Source of the DNA: Puniceicoccaceae bacterium 5H
Lineage (GTDB): Bacteria; Verrucomicrobiota; Verrucomicrobiia; Opitutales; Oceanipulchritudinaceae
Length of the DNA: 64,000 nt
Direction of reading: 5' to 3'
Assembly (NCBI GenBank): GCA_009772895.1
Contig: WOUP01000002.1
Coordinates: forward strand, 124,001-188,000
Part shown: positions 58,165 to 64,000 of the stretch, in pieces
Position numbering within the stretch: position 1 is the stretch's first letter
How the letters are laid out: each line of letters starts with the position of its first letter
Notes under the pieces: model-generated
The model's database searches: none
Told to the model about the DNA's origin: nothing
The model's input: the letters and a program-made list of their open reading frames with translations, nothing else
Program-made: the position numbers and the translations under genes

Positions 58165-59211
58165 TTAGTCCAACGCAACGGACGCCTGTTGCTCGTTGCT
58201 GACAAAACAGGCATCGAGCACGCGCTGCACCTCGGCGCCGCGGGCAAAGTCGGGCTGCTCCGGTTGGCCCGTCTCGATGCTGCGGACAAAGCGCAGGTAG
58301 TTGGAGGGCGTTTGGGGCGCTTGCACGGTCTCCCATTCGGCTGCGTCGATGTTCGCACCGAGGCACACGTGGTATTCGCGGTCAGATACGCGCTGGTCGA
58401 GCCGCGCCGCACCCTTGGTGCCGTAGACGTGCAGGGTCAGGTCGTTATTGTGTCCGGTGGCCCAGCGTGTGGTGTGGATGACCGCCTGCGCCCCATTCTC
58501 CAGCTCGCCAAAGATCGTGGCGCTATCGTTGGCATCGAGCGCGTAATCACCGATGCGGTCGCCCTTGGCCTTGGGGAAGGTCTTGAGGTTGCAAAAAATA
58601 CGCCGCAGGTGACCGGCGGGGAAGGTGGCAAAGTCCACGATGTGCACGCCCACGTCCCCGAGCACACCCTTGCTGCCGTGCTCGGAGGAGAGGCGCCAGA
58701 GCCAGGTTTCGCTGGTGCGCCAGTCGCCCCAGGCCTTGGATACGAGCCACGACTGGTAGTAGCGGGCCTCCACATGGCGGATGTCACCCAGTTCGCCGCT
58801 GCGGCAGAGTCCCGCCACGGCCTGCAGGTTGGGCAGGTCGCGGTAGGAGAGGTTGATCATGTTGATCGTGCCGGCTTTCCGGGCCGCTTCGGTCATCTTT
58901 TGGGCGTCGGCGTAGTTTTCAGCCAGCGGCTTTTCGCAGAGCACATGCTTACCCGCCTCCAGCAGCTCGAGCGTCACCACGGTGTGGAAACGGTCGGGCA
59001 CCACGACAGAGGCGGCATCGAACTGACAGTTTTTGATCAAATCGGTCACGTTGCCGTAGACTTCCGGCACCTGATGCTGATCGGCCAGTTCCCGTGCAGC
59101 CTCGCGCTGCACGTCGCACAGCGCCACGACCTGACAGCCGTTCAGTTCCTGAAAACGCCGGATGTGGTGCCGGCCCATTCCTCCCGTTCCAATGATCGCG
59201 AGACGTACCAT
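58165..59211 (-). CDS. Gfo/Idh/MocA-family NAD(P)-dependent oxidoreductase
   Basis: The 348-residue enzyme starts with a Rossmann fold, VRLAIIGTGGMGRHHIRRFQ (GxGGMG). It continues with VTLELLEAGKHVLCEKPLAE (EKP, about 99), the family catalytic Lys context, and a C-terminal substrate domain including GVLGDVGVHIVDFATF (Asp/His, about 185). These enzymes oxidise or reduce sugars, inositols and derivatives. No Tat signal is present, unlike many Planctomycete members, so it is cytoplasmic. It is divergent from rhaM across a 123-base gap. Confidence 0.92.
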   Translation of the reverse strand: MVRLAIIGTGGMGRHHIRRFQELNGCQVVALCDVQREAARELADQHQVPEVYGNVTDLIKNCQFDAASVVVPDRFHTVVTLELLEAGKHVLCEKPLAENYADAQKMTEAARKAGTINMINLSYRDLPNLQAVAGLCRSGELGDIRHVEARYYQSWLVSKAWGDWRTSETWLWRLSSEHGSKGVLGDVGVHIVDFATFPAGHLRRIFCNLKTFPKAKGDRIGDYALDANDSATIFGELENGAQAVIHTTRWATGHNNDLTLHVYGTKGAARLDQRVSDREYHVCLGANIDAAEWETVQAPQTPSNYLRFVRSIETGQPEQPDFARGAEVQRVLDACFVSNEQQASVALD

Positions 59212-59334
59212 GCTGTCTACAGTGGTCGCCGAACGCGCGTTCGCAAAGGTCTATTGGACTTTTTTGTGCGTCAAGTGGCTGCTTTTGACCGTTTTCAGGC
59301 GTGGCGTGATTTCTGCTATACCGTCTGATTTGAT

Positions 59335-59658
59335 ATGCGGCACCGTGTGATCCTGAAACAGCGTCTGCGTCCAGGCAAGGTCGAGGCTTACCTGCGCGCG
59401 CACGAAAACATATGGCCCGAACTGGAGGCCGAATACCGAGATTTGGGCGTGACCAACTTCTCGTGCTTTATCCATGGCAGGGATATCCTGATCTTTGTCG
59501 AAACAGATCCTGAGCGCGTTGCGCGGGCAGAGGGCCATCCGCGCCCCCAGGACGCCCGCTGGCAGAGCCTGATGGAGAAGATCAAGGACCAGGAGTTCGG
59601 CAGCGTCGAATACGAGGAGTTCTACCGCATGCCCATGCCGGAAGACTGCCCGGCCTGA
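59335..59658 (+). CDS. rhaM: L-rhamnose mutarotase
   Basis: The 107-residue protein matches RhaM in size and motifs: RHRVILKQRLRPGKVEAYLR, HENIWPELEAEYRDLGVTNF, SCFIHGRDILIFVE, ARWQSLMEKIKD and EEFYRM. The His after AY.R and the WPEL and W..LM residues form the active pocket that interconverts rhamnose anomers. The family also includes members acting on L-fucose. It is divergent from a Gfo/Idh/MocA and isomerase pair, suggesting a small rhamnose or deoxysugar module; no rhaA, rhaB or rhaD is in the window. Confidence 0.9.
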   Translation: MRHRVILKQRLRPGKVEAYLRAHENIWPELEAEYRDLGVTNFSCFIHGRDILIFVETDPERVARAEGHPRPQDARWQSLMEKIKDQEFGSVEYEEFYRMPMPEDCPA

Positions 59659-59745
59659 ACGAAAGGAAGAATTCTCCTGTTAGGACTAACGAAGGCGCGC
59701 GTTTTACCACCGCGCCCCGTGACGGGATTTTGCTATGCTGGAGCG

Positions 59746-60840
59746 TTATGCACGCTTGTGCCGCCACCGCAGCAGCCCAAGCGCAGAGAGTCCGGCTATG
59801 AGTGCATAGACGCGCGGCTCGGGGATGGTGTAGCCGGAGAACAGCCAGACCCCTTGGTTGCTGATCGCGATCGTGTTCCCGTCTTCGCTCATGGACCAGA
59901 CCTCGTCGATGATCCAGTCGGGCTCGAGGGTAAAGCCGGCCGCTTCGATTAGCTCGCCAATATTGCGGGCTCCGTTGACCTCATCCCACAGATACACAGC
60001 CGATTCATCGAGCAGCCCGGAAGCGCCTACCACGAATCGCCCGTCGTCGCTGACGGCATAGGCCCCTTGAACCTCCATTGCGCCGGTGGGATCCAGCAGC
60101 AGTTCTACCCCGTCTTCGCGCGACCACCGGTAGCCCTGCCTGCTTGAGTCGATGGTCGTGCGCCCGACAATAAAGCGGCCGTCGGCGCTGATCCCCTCGG
60201 CTCCGCCATTGACGATGGCGGTGAAATCTCCCGCGGCGTCCCAATAGCCGGCCTGTCCGCCGCTACGGCCGACGACGAACGCACCGTCTGGTGTCACATC
60301 CAAAGCCGCGGAACCGCTCGTTCCCAGCCGCTGCATCCCGTCCGCCGCTGTCCAACGGAACGCGACAGGGCCGCCGCCGGAAAAGTCCGAAGCCCAACCC
60401 ACAATAGCCTCACCGTTGTCACTCACAGCCTCCGCAAAATACTCCATATTTCCGAAATCGTTGGAGAAACGCGGGAGCAACTGCATGCCGGTGGACGCCG
60501 TCCAGCGAAAGGCGCGTGGGCCGTCGGTGTGGGTATAGCTCGTGCCGACCACGGTCGTGCCGTCGTCACTGATGCCGTAGGCGTAGCTTTCGTAGTCGCC
60601 TCCGGAGGGCCGCCCCAAGTCGGTTAGGCCATTCGCGGCTGTCCACATATACGCGACTGGGCGTCCAAGAGAATAGTCGTGGGCCTGGCCGACCACAATA
60701 CTGCCGTTGGCGCTCAGGTCATAACCTTTCACCGCCCGAAGATCGGACCCTTCGGTATTGATCGAAAAGAACGCGTAGTCCGCCTGCAGCGTCGCGGGCA
60801 GCACAAGTAGCATGAAAATGAAAGAACTCGTCGGTTTCAT
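59746..60840 (-). CDS. HAF-repeat exported protein with PEP-CTERM sorting signal (second of pair)
   Basis: The 364-residue protein starts MKPTSSFIFMLLVLPATLQA (signal peptide) and is built of about seven repeats of the form 'dlSanGsivVGqa...a..Wtaa.Gl..Lg', for example LSANGSIVVGQAHDYS, ISDDGTTVVGTSYTHT and VSDNGEAIVGWASDFS. These are HAF repeats, thought to form a propeller. The C-terminus is YTIPEPRVYALIAGLSALGL plus a basic end (RWRHKRA), a canonical PEP-CTERM tail for exosortase-dependent sorting. Its start overlaps the stop of the paralogue upstream by four bases (ATGA). Confidence 0.9.
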   Translation of the reverse strand: MKPTSSFIFMLLVLPATLQADYAFFSINTEGSDLRAVKGYDLSANGSIVVGQAHDYSLGRPVAYMWTAANGLTDLGRPSGGDYESYAYGISDDGTTVVGTSYTHTDGPRAFRWTASTGMQLLPRFSNDFGNMEYFAEAVSDNGEAIVGWASDFSGGGPVAFRWTAADGMQRLGTSGSAALDVTPDGAFVVGRSGGQAGYWDAAGDFTAIVNGGAEGISADGRFIVGRTTIDSSRQGYRWSREDGVELLLDPTGAMEVQGAYAVSDDGRFVVGASGLLDESAVYLWDEVNGARNIGELIEAAGFTLEPDWIIDEVWSMSEDGNTIAISNQGVWLFSGYTIPEPRVYALIAGLSALGLLRWRHKRA

Positions 60841-62000
60841 GACAGGAGAGGGGGCAAAGTGATGCGGTTGGAGTGGCACTTGCGCCGCCACCGCAGCAGC
60901 CCAAGTGCGGAGAGCCCGACCACGAGCGCATACGTGCGCGGCTCAGGGATGGTGTAGCCGGAGAGCGCATAAGTTCTCCACCCGTTTTGGGTGTCTGCCG
61001 TAAATGCCAGGGTGCTGCCGTCTGCGCTGATCGACCATAGCTCGGACAACACCCAATCTTCGGCGTCGTAACCGGCATCGACCAGCACGTCTTTCAGGTC
61101 GCGCACTCCGTGCAGAACATCCCAGACAAAGACGGTTTCGCCTTCTGGTGTCATGGCCGCGCCAGCAACGATGTTGCCGTTGTAGCTGGTCTCGTAGGCG
61201 AGGTGCGTTTCCAGTCCACCGGTGATGTCGGTCAGCGCCAGCATTCCGGTTGCGGCGGTCCATCGGAACGCGGTGCGCCCTCCTGGCCCGCTACATTCGC
61301 CAACGATGGTCGTGCCGTCTGCGCTGACCCCTTGGGCTATGCTTCGCGTGTAGCCCGGCAAGACGCCCAGGTCGATCATTTCGCCGGCTGCGTTCCAGTA
61401 ACAGGCGGTGCGGGTGAGCAGGTTCTGACCCACGATTACCGTGCCGTGCGAGCTGATATCGTTGGCGTAAGCGGGGGTCGTGCCGAGCGCGGTCATGCCG
61501 GTGGCAGGCGTCCATTTAAAGGCCACTGTGCTCCCGGACGAGCTGGACGGCATCTCTCCGCTGGCCCAGCCAATTACCGTCCGGTTGTTGCTGGCAGCAA
61601 AGGCCCAGTAATACTGGCGCGGGTCAGCCAGATCACCCAAATCGACGAAACCGGTCTCCTCGCGCCAATAGAACGCCGGGTTGCGACCGCCGCTCCAGAA
61701 TGTTCCGACGATCCCGCGCGCGTCGTCGCTGACACCGTAGGCTTCGTGGTAATCGTAGCCAGGCGGGTAATCTCCGGTGAGGTAGGCGCAGTCAGTGCCA
61801 TTCACTGCGCGAACCGCGCGGTGGTAGCGGCCCGCGACGGAATAGCCGACGATGGTCGAGCCATCGAAGCTGATATCGCGTGGCGAGCTGATGAAGGGGC
61901 CGCCGGGGCCGGGGCAGAGGTCTTCCAGCAGCAGAGCGGCACTGCAGGGGGCCACGAGGCCGACTGTGAGCAAGAGAAGGGAGGAAAATGTCAGTTTCAT
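60837..62000 (-). CDS. HAF-repeat exported protein with PEP-CTERM-like tail (first of pair)
   Basis: Paralogue of the next gene, 387 residues from MKLTFSSLLLLTVGLVAP. Repeats include ISFDGSTIVGYSVAGR, VSDDARGIVGTFWSGG, ISSHGTVIVGQNLLTR and VSADGTTIVGECSGPG, with FRWTAATGMLAL segments between. The tail has YTIPEPRTYALVVGLSALGL and RWRRK as in its partner, but reads on for CHSNRITLPPLLS before the stop. The added residues come from the frame running into the start of the next gene. Whether exosortase still recognises the extended tail is uncertain. Confidence 0.88.
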   Translation of the reverse strand: MKLTFSSLLLLTVGLVAPCSAALLLEDLCPGPGGPFISSPRDISFDGSTIVGYSVAGRYHRAVRAVNGTDCAYLTGDYPPGYDYHEAYGVSDDARGIVGTFWSGGRNPAFYWREETGFVDLGDLADPRQYYWAFAASNNRTVIGWASGEMPSSSSGSTVAFKWTPATGMTALGTTPAYANDISSHGTVIVGQNLLTRTACYWNAAGEMIDLGVLPGYTRSIAQGVSADGTTIVGECSGPGGRTAFRWTAATGMLALTDITGGLETHLAYETSYNGNIVAGAAMTPEGETVFVWDVLHGVRDLKDVLVDAGYDAEDWVLSELWSISADGSTLAFTADTQNGWRTYALSGYTIPEPRTYALVVGLSALGLLRWRRKCHSNRITLPPLLS

Positions 62001-62431
62001 GATCCGAGTATGCCCTCGTCGCCCTCCAGACTTCGCCGGGTTCAAGGCCTGCAAATGGGATTTTGCCTGGACCCGGCGAGAGCAGTGGAAGCAGAAGAAC
62101 GGAGAGCAGGAGCGGGTGAGGATTGTTCGAGAGGTTGAGAGACTTTAATGGCGGTAGCGCATGATGCTAATTGTTGGTGAACAAGCAGTCATGCATGAAT
62201 TCTGGATGCGAACATAGTATATCAAACGCCAATAAGAAACGCAATCGGATCAACCCCTCACCTCTATTGCGTCAGGCCTGAAGGCATGACCTCCACCACG
62301 CCCCGCTGCAAATGAGCCCTAATCGGTCCAGGCAAGCCCTGCCTGAGGGAATTTCCCTCGGTACCTTTCGCCTTGCCTGAGGCGGGCTGGGCCTCACACT
62401 GGTGACTTTCACTATCCTGCGTGCGGCGGAT
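62001..62431. other. Intergenic region between the HAF gene and smc
   Basis: No supported gene is seen. GAGGGAATTTCCCTC (62345-62359) is a 7-1-7 inverted repeat about 75 bases before the smc start. An AT-richer stretch around 62155-62260 stands out from the GC-rich surroundings and could hold the promoters of the divergent genes. No clear -35/-10 pair can be asserted. Confidence 0.4.
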
Positions 62432-64000
62432 ATGTATCTGAAGGAATTACGGATCAACGGCTTCAAGTCCTTTGCGCAGAATACGCGCCTGGACCTTGCG
62501 CCCGGGGTCACGGCGATCGTCGGACCCAACGGTTGCGGCAAGAGCAACATCGCGGACGCGCTGCGTTGGGTGCTGGGGGAGTCGTCGGCCAAGTCGTTGC
62601 GCGCGGGGGCCATGAGCGACGTGATCTTTCAGGGCACAACCAACCGTGCACCGTTGAACCTCGCGGAGGTGTTCCTGCTCTTCACCGATTGCGAAAAGCA
62701 GCTCGGGCCCGGTTACAATGAAGTCGAGGTGGGGCGCAAGGTGGCGCGTGAGGGTGGCAGCGACTACTTTCTCAACGGCAAGCGGGTGCGTCGGCGCGAC
62801 ATCCAGCAGCTGTTCATGGATACCGGCATCGGGCAGGTCAGCTACTCCTTTATGCTGCAGGGGCAGATCGACCAGATCCTCTCCAACGACCCGGCCGAGC
62901 GACGGGCGATCTTTGAGGAGGCCGCCGGCATCTCGCGCTACAAGACGCAGCGGCGCGAGGCCCTGCAAAAGCTCGAAAGCGTCGACGCCAACCTCGCGCG
63001 CGTGACCGATGTGCTGGACGAGGTGAGCCGCCAGATCGGCACGCTCAAGCGCCAGGCGGCCAAGGCCATCCGCTACCGTCGGATCGATCGCCGCCGCCGC
63101 AGCCTCGACCTCGCGCTGAAGTCCCGGCGCTTTCAGCTCGTGCGCGAAGACGTGAGCGAGCACGAGCGCAAGCTGGCCTTTCTGGAGCGCGAAGTGGAGC
63201 AGGCCCGGCACAAGTTGCAGCAGGCGGAGGAGGCCATCGCGCAAAAGCGTAACCGGCGCAATCAGCTGCAGGCCCAGGCTCAGGAGCTGCAACAGCAGGT
63301 GTTCGACGCGCGTTCGCGGCGCGATCAGGCCCGGCAGCGCATCGGGTTCGCCGAAGAGCGCCTGGCGGACAACGCTCGGCGTTCGCAGGAGCTGGAGACG
63401 CAGATCGACCAGATCGAAGACCAGTTACAGGCGCTTGGCGTGCAGGTGGAAGAGCAGCGTGCGGTGTTGGAAAAGCGCCAGGCCGAGGGCGCGGAGACGG
63501 AGCAGAATTTTTCTCAGCAAGAGCAGGCTCTGGCCGAGCTGCAACGCCAGTTGGCCGACACCGAGCGCGCACACAGTCAGGCCCGGCAAGTGGTGTTGAC
63601 CAAAGAGAGCGGGGTGAGCCGGTTGCGGTCGCGTACCACCACGCTGGAGGTCGACTTGAAGACCTTTCAGGCGCGCCATGCCCAACTGGCGACCGATGTC
63701 GACGGCCTGAAGCAGGAAGTCGAGCGCCTGGAGCAGGAGGCGGTGCAAATCCGCGAAATTTGGCAGCAGCGCCAGCAGGATCACGCGCAGGCTCGCGAAA
63801 AGGTGGAGGCGGCGACCGCGCAGATCCGTCAGGCGCAAGAGGCGCGCCGCGAAGCCGAGCAGGCCTTGGCCGCCCTCGAGCAGCAATACACGCGTCAGGA
63901 GGGGCAAATCCAGGCGTGGCAGGCGCTGCAGGACAAGCTCGAGGGTTTTTCGCAGGGGGCCAAAGCGCTGTTGCAGGGCAAGCTCCAGGGCGCGTTGGCG
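62432..64000 (+). CDS. smc: Chromosome segregation SMC protein, C-terminus cut by window edge
   Basis: The first 523 residues are present. MYLKELRINGFKSFAQNTRL and TAIVGPNGCGKSNIADALRW (Walker A, about 33) open the ABC head. Further on come FMLQGQIDQILSNDPAERRA and IFEEAAGISRYKTQRREALQ, the SMC 'QG.id.il...p..rR.ifEEaAGIs.yk' signature (about 145-175). From about 190 the protein is a long coiled coil rich in Glu, Gln and Arg that runs to the window edge. SMC compacts and segregates chromosomes with ScpAB. The start is unambiguous because family members begin 'MyLK.l.i.GFKSF'. Confidence 0.97.
   Translation, partial: MYLKELRINGFKSFAQNTRLDLAPGVTAIVGPNGCGKSNIADALRWVLGESSAKSLRAGAMSDVIFQGTTNRAPLNLAEVFLLFTDCEKQLGPGYNEVEVGRKVAREGGSDYFLNGKRVRRRDIQQLFMDTGIGQVSYSFMLQGQIDQILSNDPAERRAIFEEAAGISRYKTQRREALQKLESVDANLARVTDVLDEVSRQIGTLKRQAAKAIRYRRIDRRRRSLDLALKSRRFQLVREDVSEHERKLAFLEREVEQARHKLQQAEEAIAQKRNRRNQLQAQAQELQQQVFDARSRRDQARQRIGFAEERLADNARRSQELETQIDQIEDQLQALGVQVEEQRAVLEKRQAEGAETEQNFSQQEQALAELQRQLADTERAHSQARQVVLTKESGVSRLRSRTTTLEVDLKTFQARHAQLATDVDGLKQEVERLEQEAVQIREIWQQRQQDHAQAREKVEAATAQIRQAQEARREAEQALAALEQQYTRQEGQIQAWQALQDKLEGFSQGAKALLQGKLQGALA

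Noticed and set aside
59746-62000. Tandem duplication artefact of the HAF-repeat gene
   Set aside because: The two proteins share architecture but differ widely in sequence, so this is an old paralogous pair.

Overview
The window looks like a chromosomal segment of a member of the Verrucomicrobiota, probably class Opitutae. It is GC-rich throughout. It encodes a double-length UvrA of the kind known from Chlamydiae and relatives, very large TonB receptors with an N-terminal 'LSPFEVST' segment, and two PEP-CTERM proteins. The taxonomic call is inference from family content; no rRNA is present. One tRNA-Leu(UAA) is the only RNA gene seen. No CRISPR array, prophage or integrase is visible.

1-13.4 kb is mostly housekeeping. 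A minus-strand run reads xseB, dxs, a Tat-exported metallophosphoesterase, an S55 (SpoIVB-type) peptidase and a truncated secreted beta-propeller. A plus-strand run reads an M48 CAAX-type protease, a secreted endonuclease/exonuclease/phosphatase-fold protein, dgkA, tilS and ftsH, ending in a clear terminator. A receiver-only response regulator follows.

13.5-25.8 kb carries an Rsm22-like methyltransferase with four candidate Fe-S cysteines, a conserved protein with kinase-like active-site residues, a RelE/ParE toxin-antitoxin pair, an M48/PDZ lipoprotein, a Nudix hydrolase, an RRM protein, the 1878-residue tandem UvrA and a LysE-type exporter.

25.8-38.5 kb is the most coherent accessory system. 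It holds a LacI regulator, a 1225-residue TonB receptor, a GPH/MFS sugar transporter translationally coupled to a GH87-like beta-helix glycanase, then a convergent GH65 phosphorylase with beta-phosphoglucomutase. The same palindrome, GTTTACGTAAAC, lies upstream of lacI/TonB receptor and upstream of pgmB. Together this reads as a LacI-controlled utilisation locus for an alpha-glucan, most plausibly alpha-1,3-glucan/nigeran: cut outside, import oligosaccharides, phosphorolyse to beta-glucose-1-phosphate, convert to glucose-6-phosphate.

38.5-48.2 kb contains decayed ORF remnants beside the tRNA-Leu gene, a secreted esterase, and a minus-strand iron-uptake run: Fiu/PiuA-like receptor, PiuC dioxygenase, a TPR protein, a second siderophore-type receptor and a PepSY membrane protein. 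Inverted repeats stand in front of it.

48.2-64 kb has an Mla-type lipid-transport set lacking its permease, a REP-associated IS200-like transposase flanked by inverted REP units (four copies in the window), a coupled pair of lipoproteins (FG-GAP propeller plus TPR), small unknown proteins, a Tat-exported MBL hydrolase, a sugar isomerase/oxidoreductase pair divergent from L-rhamnose mutarotase, two coupled HAF-repeat PEP-CTERM proteins, and the first 523 codons of smc.
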